NCBI RefSeq assembly: GCF_001422815.1
Contig: NZ_LMMP01000012.1
Location: forward strand, 5,617-69,616
DNA: 64,000 nucleotides
Direction: 5' to 3'
Source: Methylobacterium sp. Leaf91
GTDB taxonomy: Bacteria; Pseudomonadota; Alphaproteobacteria; Rhizobiales; Beijerinckiaceae
A program made the position numbers and the translations under genes. Position 1 is the first letter of the stretch; every line of letters starts with the position of its first letter. Of the stretch, positions 45,080 to 54,005 are shown piece after piece. The notes beneath the pieces are model-generated. The model was given only the letters and a program-made list of their open reading frames with translations. It was not told where the DNA came from and ran no database searches.

Positions 45080-46225
45080 TCAGTCGGGGGTGGCGGCGGA
45101 GCGCCGCCGATAGGCCTCGGCATTCTCGAGATCGGCGATGGGGGATAGGAGCGCGCCGTCGAACTCATCGAGGGAAAGTCCTCCCGCTACGCGGCGCGGC
45201 CAGTCCGGATTGGCGAGAGCTCCGCGTCCGAGAGACACGAAGTCCGCTTCGCCAGCAGCCATGAGACCGGCCGCCCGCGATGGCCGATGAAGACCACCAT
45301 TGGCAATCACGGGTCGACGGCCGTGGCGCTTGGCCAGAGCCGCCAGACTTGCCGTCGCCTCGAAGGCGGGCTGCCACGCCTCATGCTCTGTCGTGTGCAG
45401 ATAATCGATGGCCAGGCCGCCGAGCGTACCGAAGATGGCAGCGGCCTCGTCCTCGCCCCCGCTCCATTTATGCGTGAGGTCGTTGACCTTGCCCTGGGAG
45501 ATGCGGAGGCCCACCACGAAATCGAGCCCGACAGCCTTCCGGACGGCATCCACGACTTCGACGATGAGGCGCATCCGCCGGACGACGTCGCCGCCGTAGC
45601 GATCCTGGCGCAGGTTGGTTCCCTCGCTGAGGAACTGGTCCAGGAGGTAGCCGTTCGCCGCGTGGATCTCGACACCGTCGAAGCCCGTATCCCGTGCCCG
45701 AACCGCCGCCTCGGCAAAGCCGATCACGACGGCCCTGACGTCCGGTTCCGACATGGCATCGGGGATCGGATACTCACCGCTTCCGCGATAGAAGATCATC
45801 TGCCGGCCCTTGGGCCTCACCGCCGAAGGTCCCCTGGTCCCGGTCCGGAACGCGTTCCCCTGTGAGAGGGCCCCGGCATGCATCAGCTGTGCGATGATCC
45901 TCGCACCGTGCCCATGCACGCCCTCGACGATCGGCTTCCAGGCATCGCACTGTCCGGTGTCGGTAAGACCCGGCTGGAACAGGTAACCCTGAGAATGCGC
46001 CGTGTCGGTGTAGAGGCCCTCGGTGATGACGAGGCCGAAGCCACCGGTCGCGAAGGCGGCATAGTAATCCGCCATGCGTTGCGTCGCACGGCCATCCGAC
46101 CCGGCGCTGACCCGCGTCATCGGGGCGACCGCCATTCTGTTCCGAAGCGCCATCGGTCCGATGGCCGACGGCGTCAGGAGACGGCGCAGGGCGTCGGGAT
46201 CCGGCATCGTCGCCAGCGCATCCAC
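45080..46225 (-). CDS. old yellow enzyme-family NADH:flavin oxidoreductase
   Basis: 381 residues from GTG 46225, chosen because AGGAG lies eight bases upstream; GTG 46234 and ATG 46207 are alternatives. The TIM-barrel flavin site is seen in LRNRMAVAPMTRVSAGSDG, IIAQLMHAGALSQG, GFDGVEIHAANGYLLDQFLS (the HxxN pair that binds the substrate carbonyl), and FVSLGRGALANPDWP. Members reduce activated alkenes such as enones. It follows the RidA gene by overlap and diverges, together with it, from a LysR gene. Confidence 0.9.
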   Translation of the reverse strand: MDALATMPDPDALRRLLTPSAIGPMALRNRMAVAPMTRVSAGSDGRATQRMADYYAAFATGGFGLVITEGLYTDTAHSQGYLFQPGLTDTGQCDAWKPIVEGVHGHGARIIAQLMHAGALSQGNAFRTGTRGPSAVRPKGRQMIFYRGSGEYPIPDAMSEPDVRAVVIGFAEAAVRARDTGFDGVEIHAANGYLLDQFLSEGTNLRQDRYGGDVVRRMRLIVEVVDAVRKAVGLDFVVGLRISQGKVNDLTHKWSGGEDEAAAIFGTLGGLAIDYLHTTEHEAWQPAFEATASLAALAKRHGRRPVIANGGLHRPSRAAGLMAAGEADFVSLGRGALANPDWPRRVAGGLSLDEFDGALLSPIADLENAEAYRRRSAATPD

Positions 46226-46226
46226 C

Positions 46227-46619
46227 TCAAGCACTCCTGACGCTGACGGCCGCGATGGCCTCGATCTCGATCATGGCCCGGGGATCGTAGAGCGCCTTGA
46301 CCTCGGCGATGGTGTCGGCGGGATAGGGCGCGGTGAAGTACCGGCCGCGCAATGCCACGACGTCCCGGAAGTGGTCCATGTCGGTGACGAAGATCGTCAC
46401 CTTCACCACGTCCTTCAGGCTCGATCCGCCAGCCTCCAACACCCTGCGGAGGTTGGAGAAGGCCTGCTCGCCCTGCGCCATGAAGCCACCGTCGACGATC
46501 CGCCCGTCATCATCCGCCCCGGCCTGGCCGGAGACGAAGAGAAGGCCGCCATACCGAATGCCCTGCGACAGCAGGAAAGGCTCATAATTGTCGGGCTGCG
46601 TGATGATGCGTTCCAGCAT
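46227..46619 (-). CDS. RidA-family enamine/imine deaminase
   Basis: 130 residues from ATG 46619. The fold motifs are LLFVSGQAGADDDGRIVDGGFMAQGEQAFSNLRRVLEAGGSS and KVTIFVTDMDHFRDV, with the C-terminal MIEIEAIAAV strand typical of the YjgF/YER057c/UK114 family. The substrate-binding arginine normally seen just before the last strand is present as DPRAMIEIEA. Members remove reactive enamines and imines. It overlaps the OYE gene and is divergent from the LysR at 46740, so the three form a likely regulatory unit. Confidence 0.88.
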   Translation of the reverse strand: MLERIITQPDNYEPFLLSQGIRYGGLLFVSGQAGADDDGRIVDGGFMAQGEQAFSNLRRVLEAGGSSLKDVVKVTIFVTDMDHFRDVVALRGRYFTAPYPADTIAEVKALYDPRAMIEIEAIAAVSVRSA

Positions 46620-46739
46620 GGTCGTCTCGCTTTCGATGGACGGGAAAGCGGCATGAACCCATCTTGCCCCAGCCGCTCCGATGGCGGAGAGGTGGGCTCG
46701 AATCCGGAGCGCGACAAACTCCAAATCCTCGGGTGATGG

Positions 46740-47693
46740 ATGAGCGGATCTCATCTCGGTCTGCGACGCCGCCTACCGCCGCTCGGCGCTCTGCGTGCTT
46801 TCGAAGCCGCGGCACGACACGGGAGTTTCAAGCTTGCGGCGGCCGAGCTCGCGGTGACGCCAACCGCGATCAGTCACCAGATCCGCGGCCTCGAAGAGAA
46901 TATCGGACTGAGCCTCTTCGAGAGACGGGTCCGCCAGGTGATGCTGACCGAGGCCGGTCTCCAGCTATACCCTGTCCTGCGCGAGGGGTTCGATGCCTTC
47001 GAAGCCGCCATTGCCCGCCTGACGCGAGTGCGGAGCCGCGTACAGATCACCATCACCGCCACGAGCGCGTTCACGGCGAAATGGCTGGTCCCGAGGGTGT
47101 CCGGCTTCCGGGCTCTCCATCCGGATATCGACCTGCATCTGCTGGCCTCGGATGACGCCATCGATCTCGATGCCGCCGGCTCGGACCTCGCCATTCGCTA
47201 CGGGCGCGGCCCCTATCCGGGCCTCTCCGCCGAGGCGATGTTCGCCGATCGTTTCGCGCCTGTGGTCAACCCTCTCCTCCGCAAGATCGCCTTCGACGAC
47301 CTAACGGGCGACGATCCTGAAGCCGCGCCGCTCATCCATTTCCGTTGGCGAAGGAAGCATCCGCTGAACCCGACCTGGGAAACCTGGTTCGATCGCGCGG
47401 GATTGCCTTGTCCATCCCGGCCCGGCCAGATCCGCTTCTCCGACGAGGGGCACGCGATCCAGGCCGCGGTCGCGGGCCAGGGGGTCGCCCTGATGAGCCT
47501 CGCCCTCGTGGAAGCGGAACTGGCGGCGGGCCAACTCGTCCAGCCGTTCGGGCCGGTTCTGGACGGCCATATCTACCATCTCATCACCAGCGAGGCAGGC
47601 CTCTCGAAACCCAGCGTACAAGCCACGACCGAATGGCTGCGCGCGGAGGCCGCCACGTTCCGGGCGCGGATGGAAGGCCATCCTTCGACCTGA
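46740..47693 (+). CDS. LysR-family regulator (GcvA-like)
   Basis: 317 residues. The HTH reads LPPLGALRAFEAAARHGSFKLAAAELAVTPTAISHQIRGLEENIG at about 14-58, the form found in GcvA-type regulators. The effector domain is at about 95-300. It is divergent from the RidA and OYE genes with 120 bases between them, and most likely controls that pair. The ligand is unknown. Confidence 0.9.
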   Translation: MSGSHLGLRRRLPPLGALRAFEAAARHGSFKLAAAELAVTPTAISHQIRGLEENIGLSLFERRVRQVMLTEAGLQLYPVLREGFDAFEAAIARLTRVRSRVQITITATSAFTAKWLVPRVSGFRALHPDIDLHLLASDDAIDLDAAGSDLAIRYGRGPYPGLSAEAMFADRFAPVVNPLLRKIAFDDLTGDDPEAAPLIHFRWRRKHPLNPTWETWFDRAGLPCPSRPGQIRFSDEGHAIQAAVAGQGVALMSLALVEAELAAGQLVQPFGPVLDGHIYHLITSEAGLSKPSVQATTEWLRAEAATFRARMEGHPST

Positions 47694-47934
47694 CATACCT
47701 GTCCTCGCGATATCGGGCATTGAACGAGCAAGGCTCTATCTCGGCAGGGCCAGACCATGACCGGAGAGATGTCGCGGGGATTCTACGGAATCTTGGCGCT
47801 CTCCGCCCTCGCCACGTCTGATGTTGCGTCCTATACCGCACTCGACCCGCGCGAGCGCCCCGCTCCTGGTTTCGCCGGACGCCCCCGCACCCCATGGAGG
47901 GCGCTCCCGCCCAACGAGGGTATTGCCCGAGCCG

Positions 47935-50865
47935 ATGCCGCCCCACCTGCTCCTCGCCATCGCCGCCATCCTGCCCTTCCTCGGCAGCGTCGTGGCGATC
48001 TGCCTGCCGGGCCACGCACGCAACGCCGCCGCGATCGTTGCGGGTGTCGTGATGGTGACCTGCCTCGCCTGCATCGGGCTCCTTTACCCCGCCATCGCAG
48101 GCCCGGACCCCGTCATCTGGGCGGTCGACTGGCTGCCGACGTTGGGCGTCCGCCTCGTGCTGCGGCTCGACGGGCTATCCTGGCTGTTCGCCGTCCTGGT
48201 GCTCGGGATCGGCGCGCTCGTGGTCCTCTATGCGCGCTACTACATGGCGGAAGCGGACCCGGTGCCGCGTCTGTTCTCGTATTTCCTCGCCTTCGTCGGT
48301 GCGATGCTGGGCATCGTGCTCTCGGGCAACCTGATCCAACTCTTCGTCTTCTGGGAATTGACGAGCATCGTCTCGTTCCTGCTCATCGGCTACTGGTCCG
48401 ACAACGCCTCCGCACGGGACGGCGCGCGGATGGCGCTGACCATCACGGCGGCCGGCGGCCTCTGCCTGTTCGTCGGTCTGGTGCTCATCGGGCAGATCGT
48501 CGGCAGCTACGACCTCTCGGCGGTGCTCGCCTCGGGCGACGCGATCCGCAACAATCCGCTCTACGTGCCGGCCCTGGTTCTGGTGCTGGCCGGCGCGCTC
48601 ACCAAGTCGGCGCAGTTCCCGTTCCACATCTGGCTGCCGCGCGCCATGGCGGCACCGACGCCGATCAGCGCCTACCTGCATTCAGCCACCATGGTGAAGG
48701 CCGGCATCTTCCTGATGATCCGGTTCTGGCCGGTGCTGGCGAACACCGAGGCCTGGTACTGGATCGTCGGCACCGCCGGCATGATCACGATGCTGGTGGG
48801 CGCGTGGAGCGCGATCTTCCAGCACGACCTCAAGGGTCTGCTCGCCTATTCCACCATCAGCCATCTCGGGCTGATCACCCTGCTCCTCGGCCTCGATTCG
48901 CCGCTGGCCGTCGTGGCGGCGATCTTCCACACGGTGAACCACGCAACGTTCAAGGCCTCGCTGTTCATGGCGGTGGGCATCATCGACCACGAGACCGGGA
49001 CGCGCGACATGCGCCGCCTCAGCGGCCTGTGGCAGGCCATGCCCTATACGGCGACGCTGGCGATGGTCGCCGCCGCCGCGATGGCGGGTGTGCCGCTCCT
49101 CAACGGCTTCCTGTCGAAGGAGATGTTCCTGGCTGAGGCGGTCGACAACGCGGACGGCCACCTGCTCAATTTCGCCTTGCCGGTGCTGGCGACGTTGGCG
49201 AGCGCCTTCACCATGCTGTATTCCGTGCGCTTCATCCGGCAGGCCTTCTTCGGACCCGCCCCGCACGACCTGCCGCACGCGCCCCACGAGCCGGTCCGCT
49301 GGATGCGCATCCCGATCGAGCTGCTCGTCCTCGTCTGCGTCGCCATCGGCCTCGTGCCGAACCTGACGATCGGTCCCCTCCTCGCAGGCGCCGTCCGGGC
49401 GGTCCTCGGCGAGCGGACCCCCGATTACGACCTCGCCATCTGGCACGGCTTCAACGCGCCGCTTGCACTCAGCATGGTGGCGCTGCTGGGCGGCATCGCG
49501 CTCTATGTTGCGTTCGGGCGGCGAATCAACACCAATCCCCGCGGCGGCCCCTGGCTGATGGACCGGATCGACGGCGGCTGGCTGTTCGAGCGGACCATGA
49601 CCGGCCTCGTGAACGGCGCGCGCCGCCTGGAAGCCGGGCTCGGTGCCGAGCGCCTCCAGGCGCAGTTGCGCATTCTTTTCCTCACCGTGCTCCTGGCCGC
49701 ATTGGTGACGGGAGCCGCACGGGGGCTCGACCTGTTCGCGCCGGGCAAGACCACGGAATTCGACCCGGCCTTCGCGCTGATGTGGCTCGTGGGTGCGGCC
49801 TGCGCCATCGGCGCGGCGGAGCGGGCGAAGTACCACCGGCTCTCCGCCGCCATCTTCGTCGGCGGGGCGGGCCTCGTGAGCAGCCTCACCTTCCTCTGGC
49901 TCTCCGCCCCGGATCTCGCGGTGACGCAGATCCTGGTGGAGATCGTCACCACCGTGCTGCTGCTGCTGGGCCTGCGCTGGCTGCCCAAGCGCGACGCGGC
50001 AATTCCGGCGCCGGCTTGGGAGAAGACGCGGTCCCGCCGTCGACGGATGATCGATCTCGGCATCGCCGCCTTTGCCGGCCTCGGGCTCGCCGGGTTGGCC
50101 TACGCGGTGATGACCCGGCCCGCCGTCGACGGGATCGCCCGCTGGTTCATCGAGGAGGCCTACCCGCAGGCGGGCGGACGCAACGTCGTCAACGTATTGC
50201 TGGTGGATTTCCGGGCCTTCGACACGTTGGGCGAAATCTGCGTGCTGGGCATCGTCGGCCTGACGGTGTTCGCGCTCCTTCGCCGCTTCCGCCCCGCCTC
50301 CGACAGTCTGGGGCCTCCCAAGCAGCAGGTGAACCACGACGCCTATGACGATGCCCGCGAGGGCCGCGAGCTCGGCGACACCACCGCCGATGCGCTCCTC
50401 GTCCCCCGCGTGGTGATGACGTGGCTGTTCCCCTTCATCGTCCTCCTCGCGCTGCATCTGTTCCTGCGCGGCCACGACCTGCCGGGCGGCGGCTTCGCGG
50501 CGGGCATCGCGCTCACCATCGCCTTCATGCTGCAATACATGGCTCAGGGCGCGCAGTGGGTGGAGGAACGGCTGCGGATCCAGCCGATCTCGTGGATCGG
50601 CATCGGCCTGCTGGTCTCCGTCTCGGTCGGCGCCGGTTCCTGGCTGTTCGGGCGTCCGTTCCTCACCGCCTATTTCGCCTATTGGAAGCCGCCTCTGCTC
50701 GGCAAGGTCCCGATGGCGAGCGCGCTGCTGTTCGATCTCGGGATCATGGTGCTGGTGGTGGGCGCGAGCGCGCTGATGCTCGTCGCCCTGGCTCACCAAT
50801 CCCTGCGGCGCACCCGCCCCGCCGAGGCGGGGGTGGAGCGGGTCGTCGAGAAGGAGCCCGCCTGA
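47935..50865 (+). CDS. mrpA: fused MrpA-MrpB subunit of Na+/H+ antiporter
   Basis: 976 residues from ATG 47935. The first two-thirds is an NDH-1-like proton-translocating subunit (LFSYFLAFVGAMLGIVLSGNLIQLFVFWELTSIVSFLLIGYW; LTKSAQFPFHIWLPRAMAAPTPISAYLHSATMVKAG). The C-terminal part from RVVMTWLFPFIVLLALHLFLRGHDLPGGGFAAG corresponds to MrpB. Such an A-B fusion is known from rhizobial pha systems. It exchanges Na+ (or K+) for H+ across the inner membrane as part of the Mrp complex. The next gene overlaps it by one base. Confidence 0.93.
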   Translation: MPPHLLLAIAAILPFLGSVVAICLPGHARNAAAIVAGVVMVTCLACIGLLYPAIAGPDPVIWAVDWLPTLGVRLVLRLDGLSWLFAVLVLGIGALVVLYARYYMAEADPVPRLFSYFLAFVGAMLGIVLSGNLIQLFVFWELTSIVSFLLIGYWSDNASARDGARMALTITAAGGLCLFVGLVLIGQIVGSYDLSAVLASGDAIRNNPLYVPALVLVLAGALTKSAQFPFHIWLPRAMAAPTPISAYLHSATMVKAGIFLMIRFWPVLANTEAWYWIVGTAGMITMLVGAWSAIFQHDLKGLLAYSTISHLGLITLLLGLDSPLAVVAAIFHTVNHATFKASLFMAVGIIDHETGTRDMRRLSGLWQAMPYTATLAMVAAAAMAGVPLLNGFLSKEMFLAEAVDNADGHLLNFALPVLATLASAFTMLYSVRFIRQAFFGPAPHDLPHAPHEPVRWMRIPIELLVLVCVAIGLVPNLTIGPLLAGAVRAVLGERTPDYDLAIWHGFNAPLALSMVALLGGIALYVAFGRRINTNPRGGPWLMDRIDGGWLFERTMTGLVNGARRLEAGLGAERLQAQLRILFLTVLLAALVTGAARGLDLFAPGKTTEFDPAFALMWLVGAACAIGAAERAKYHRLSAAIFVGGAGLVSSLTFLWLSAPDLAVTQILVEIVTTVLLLLGLRWLPKRDAAIPAPAWEKTRSRRRRMIDLGIAAFAGLGLAGLAYAVMTRPAVDGIARWFIEEAYPQAGGRNVVNVLLVDFRAFDTLGEICVLGIVGLTVFALLRRFRPASDSLGPPKQQVNHDAYDDAREGRELGDTTADALLVPRVVMTWLFPFIVLLALHLFLRGHDLPGGGFAAGIALTIAFMLQYMAQGAQWVEERLRIQPISWIGIGLLVSVSVGAGSWLFGRPFLTAYFAYWKPPLLGKVPMASALLFDLGIMVLVVGASALMLVALAHQSLRRTRPAEAGVERVVEKEPA

Positions 50866-51233
50866 TGGAGATCGTGCTGTCCCTGGGGATCGGCGTCTTC
50901 GCCGCCTCGGGCATCTGGCTGATGCTGCGTCCCCGCACCTTCCAGGTCGTGCTGGGCATCTCGCTGCTGAGCTACGCCGTCAACCTGTTCATCTTCGCCA
51001 TGGGCCGGCTGACGGTGGGCGCGCCGCCGGTGCTCGGGGCTGGGGCCGACATCGTCTCCGTGGACGACCCGGTGCCGCAGGCCCTGGTCCTCACCGCCCT
51101 GGTGATCGGCTTCGCGCTCACCGCGCTCTTCCTTGTCGTGCTGCTCGCCGCCCGCGGCATCACCGGCAGCGACCATGTGGACGGCCGCGAGCCGCATCTG
51201 GCGGAGCCGAATCCAGAGAACCCGCATCCATGA
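50865..51233 (+). CDS. mrpC: MrpC subunit of Na+/H+ antiporter
   Basis: 122 residues with three membrane helices; it resembles NuoK. LSLGIGVFAASGIWLMLRPRTFQVVLGISLLSYAVNLFIF and PQALVLTALVIGFALTALFLVVLL are the diagnostic stretches. It starts within the stop of mrpA, and its stop overlaps the mrpD start. The charged tail after residue 100 is cytoplasmic in the family model. Confidence 0.92.
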   Translation: MEIVLSLGIGVFAASGIWLMLRPRTFQVVLGISLLSYAVNLFIFAMGRLTVGAPPVLGAGADIVSVDDPVPQALVLTALVIGFALTALFLVVLLAARGITGSDHVDGREPHLAEPNPENPHP

Positions 51234-52837
51234 ACGCCACGGTTCTGAATGCCCCCCTGGTCAGCGACTGGACCGACCATCTCGTCGTCCTGCCCATCGT
51301 TCTGCCGATCGCGGTGGCCGGGGCGATGTTCCTCATGGACGAGCGCCGGAGCCGGCTGAAAGGGGCTCTCAGCCTCGCCACGGTCCTGGCCCTCCTCGGC
51401 ATATCCCTCATCCTCGTCTGGCGCGCGAGCGAGGCGGCGCAGATCTACCGCCTCGGCAACTGGGCCGCACCCTACGGGATCGTGCTGGTGGCCGACCGGC
51501 TCTCGGCCCTGATGCTGGCGCTCGGCAGCGTGCTGGGCCTGTGCGCCCTGGTCTTCTCCTTCGCCCGCTGGGGCCGGGCGGGTCCGCGCTTCCACGGCCT
51601 GTTCCTCCTGCTGCTGATGGGCGTGAACGGCGCTTTCCTCACCGGAGACCTGTTCAACCTGTTCGTGTTCTTCGAGGTGATGCTGGCCGCCTCCTACGGT
51701 CTCGTCCTGCACGGATCGGGCGAGACGCGGATCCGGGCCGGCCTCGGCTACATCGCGGTCAATCTCGTCGCCTCGCTGTTCTTCCTCGTCGGCGTCAGCC
51801 TCATCTACGGCACGATGGGAACCCTCAACATGGCCGACCTCGCCCGGCGGCTCGCGGCGCCGGAGGCGGGGGAACTCGCATTGTTCGAGATCGGCTGCGC
51901 GATCCTCGGCATCGCCTTCCTGATCAAGTGCAGCGCTTGGCCGCTCGGGTTCTGGCTGCCCACCACCTACGCGGCAGCGAGTGCGCCGGCGGCCGCGATC
52001 CTCGCGATCCTGAGCAAGGTCGGCATCTACGTGGTGGTGCGCCTGAGCCTGCTTCTGTTCGGGGCGGGACTGTCGGAGGGGTTCGGACAGACCTGGATTC
52101 TCGCCGCCGGTCTCGCGACGATGGCCTATGGCGCCATCGGCATCCTCGCCGCGCGCGACCTCACGCGGGCGGCGGGCTATGCGGTGATGATCTCGTCGGG
52201 CACGGTGCTGGCGGCCTTGGGGAGCGGCAATGACAGGGCGCTCTCGGGGGCCCTGTACTACCTCCTCGGCTCCACCCTCGCGGCGGGCGCCCTGTTCCTG
52301 CTCGCCGAGATCCTCCAGCGCGGCCGCGACCCGCTGGAGGCCGCCCAGGCCGTCTTCGCCGACGAGTACCGCGACCCGTTCGACGATGCCGACGCCACCG
52401 AGATCGGCCGGGCGATCCCCGCTGCGGTGGCGCTCCTCGGGAGCGGCTTCCTCGTCTGCACGCTGATGTTGGCCGGGGTTCCCCCGCTCTCCGGTTTCGT
52501 CGGCAAGCTCGCGATCTTCACGGGGCTCACCACGGGCACGACGACCGCGTCCGCCTGGTGGCTCATCACAGCGCTGACCCTGTCGAGCTTCGCCACGCTG
52601 ATGCCGATGGTGCGGCTCGGGATCAAGAACCTCTGGGTTCCGAGCGACGACCCGCCGCCGGTCCTGCGCCTTTCGGAATTCGCCGCTCTGGCCGGCCTGC
52701 TCGCCGCCTGTGTGGCGCTCGCCCTCTGGGGCGGCCCAGCCCTCGCCTATGCCGACGAGACCGTGCGCTGGCTGGCCCAGCCGCAGGAATACGTTCGGGC
52801 CGTCCTCGGGCCGACCCGGGAAGGCGGTGGATCGTGA
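51230..52837 (+). CDS. mrpD: MrpD subunit of Na+/H+ antiporter
   Basis: 535 residues and about 14 hydrophobic helices, related to NuoN/NuoM. Segments such as GVNGAFLTGDLFNLFVFFEVMLAASYGLVLHG and FLIKCSAWPLGFWLPTTYAAASAPAAAILAILSKVGIYVVVRL carry the conserved glutamate and lysine of the proton path. It starts inside mrpC (ATGA) and overlaps mrpE (GTGA), so translation is coupled. Confidence 0.93.
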   Translation: MNATVLNAPLVSDWTDHLVVLPIVLPIAVAGAMFLMDERRSRLKGALSLATVLALLGISLILVWRASEAAQIYRLGNWAAPYGIVLVADRLSALMLALGSVLGLCALVFSFARWGRAGPRFHGLFLLLLMGVNGAFLTGDLFNLFVFFEVMLAASYGLVLHGSGETRIRAGLGYIAVNLVASLFFLVGVSLIYGTMGTLNMADLARRLAAPEAGELALFEIGCAILGIAFLIKCSAWPLGFWLPTTYAAASAPAAAILAILSKVGIYVVVRLSLLLFGAGLSEGFGQTWILAAGLATMAYGAIGILAARDLTRAAGYAVMISSGTVLAALGSGNDRALSGALYYLLGSTLAAGALFLLAEILQRGRDPLEAAQAVFADEYRDPFDDADATEIGRAIPAAVALLGSGFLVCTLMLAGVPPLSGFVGKLAIFTGLTTGTTTASAWWLITALTLSSFATLMPMVRLGIKNLWVPSDDPPPVLRLSEFAALAGLLAACVALALWGGPALAYADETVRWLAQPQEYVRAVLGPTREGGGS

Positions 52838-53325
52838 GCCGCCTCCTGCCCTACCCCATCCTGTCGGCCTGCCTCGCCGCGACCTGGCTGCTCCTGAACG
52901 CGCCGCTCTCACCGGGCAATGTCCTGCTGGCGCTGCTGGTCGGCCTCACGGTTCCTGCCGTCATGCTGGCGCTCCGTCCTCCCTCGGTGCGGGTGCGGGC
53001 GCCCGGCACCCTCGCGCGGCTCGCCGTGATCGTGCTCTACGACATGGTGCGCTCGAACATCGATGTCGCCCGCATCATCCTCGGGCTTCGCGGCGGCGAG
53101 CGGCGGACCGGCTTCGTCACGATTCCCCTCGACATGCGCGAGCCGTTCGGTCTCGCGATCCTATCGATCATCCTCACCGGCACGCCCGGCACCCTCTGGG
53201 TCCAGTACGATTCCGACACGGGCTGCCTGCTCATTCACGTGCTCGACTACACCGATGGCGAGGAATGGGTGCGGCGGGTGAAGGACCGCTACGAGCGCCC
53301 CCTGATGCGGATCTTCGCCCCATGA
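52834..53325 (+). CDS. mrpE: MrpE subunit of Na+/H+ antiporter
   Basis: 163 residues from GTG 52834. Two N-terminal helices are followed by a soluble C-terminal domain beginning VIVLYDMVRSNIDVARIIL with IPLDMREPFGLAILSIILTGTPGTLWVQ. That matches the conserved MrpE core. The role in assembly is inferred from the family. A 27-base gap separates it from mrpF. Confidence 0.9.
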   Translation: MSRLLPYPILSACLAATWLLLNAPLSPGNVLLALLVGLTVPAVMLALRPPSVRVRAPGTLARLAVIVLYDMVRSNIDVARIILGLRGGERRTGFVTIPLDMREPFGLAILSIILTGTPGTLWVQYDSDTGCLLIHVLDYTDGEEWVRRVKDRYERPLMRIFAP

Positions 53326-53352
53326 TCTTCTTCGTCCCGTGAGGTTCTTCCC

Positions 53353-53637
53353 ATGAGCGCCAACACCGTTCTCGACTGGGGCCTCGGCTTCGCCCAGGGG
53401 ATGCTGGTTCTCGCCATGGCGCTCGCCGCATGGCGGATGCTGCGCGGCCCCCGCGCCCAGGACCGGATCCTCGGTCTCGACACCCTCTACCTCAACGGCA
53501 TGCTGGCGGTGGTGGTCCACGGCATGCGCACCGGCAGCGGCCTCTATTTCGAGGCCGCCCTCATCCTCGGCATGATCGGCTTCACCGCCACCGTGGCGCT
53601 GGCGAAGTTCCTGATGCAGGGCGAGGTGATCCAGTGA
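53353..53637 (+). CDS. mrpF: MrpF subunit of Na+/H+ antiporter
   Basis: 94 residues with three helices: LGFAQGMLVLAMALAAWRMLRGPRAQDRILGLDTLYLNGMLAVVV. The RxxDRILGxDT region is diagnostic for MrpF. The stop overlaps the GTG of mrpG. It is a small membrane subunit of the Mrp complex. Confidence 0.9.
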   Translation: MSANTVLDWGLGFAQGMLVLAMALAAWRMLRGPRAQDRILGLDTLYLNGMLAVVVHGMRTGSGLYFEAALILGMIGFTATVALAKFLMQGEVIQ

Positions 53638-53975
53638 ACGACGCTGAACTTCCAGTCTGGGCCGCGTGGCTGGTGGTGGCGCTGGCGATCGTCGGCGCGG
53701 GTTTCTCGCTCACCGGCGCCTTCGGCCTCATTCGCCTCCGGACGTTCTACGAGCGCGTCCATGCCCCCACCCTGGGAGCGACGCTGGGCATGGCGCTGAT
53801 TCTCATGAGCTCGATGCTGCTCCTGTCCCTGATCGAGGGCCGCCTCGTTCTGCGTGACGCCCTGATCGGCGTGTTCCTCACCGTGACGACCCCGGTGACG
53901 TTGCTGCTCCTCGCCCGCGCGGCGGCGCAGCGGGACCGCCACGAAGGCAATCCCGGTGCACCGCCAGAGGTATGA
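53634..53975 (+). CDS. mrpG: MrpG subunit of Na+/H+ antiporter
   Basis: 113 residues from GTG 53634, overlapping the mrpF stop. SLTGAFGLIRLRTFYERVHAPTLGATLGMALILMSSMLLLSL is the family signature of MrpG (PhaG). It completes the mrpABCDEFG set (A and B fused), so the operon is intact. It runs convergently into the Kef-type antiporter gene. Confidence 0.92.
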   Translation: MNDAELPVWAAWLVVALAIVGAGFSLTGAFGLIRLRTFYERVHAPTLGATLGMALILMSSMLLLSLIEGRLVLRDALIGVFLTVTTPVTLLLLARAAAQRDRHEGNPGAPPEV

Positions 53976-54005
53976 CGCACGCCCGGCGACAATGAGCGCC
54001 GCGCC

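Noticed and set aside
48682..50799. 705-residue minus-strand frame
   Set aside because: It is a charged antisense shadow of mrpA, with no domain motifs.
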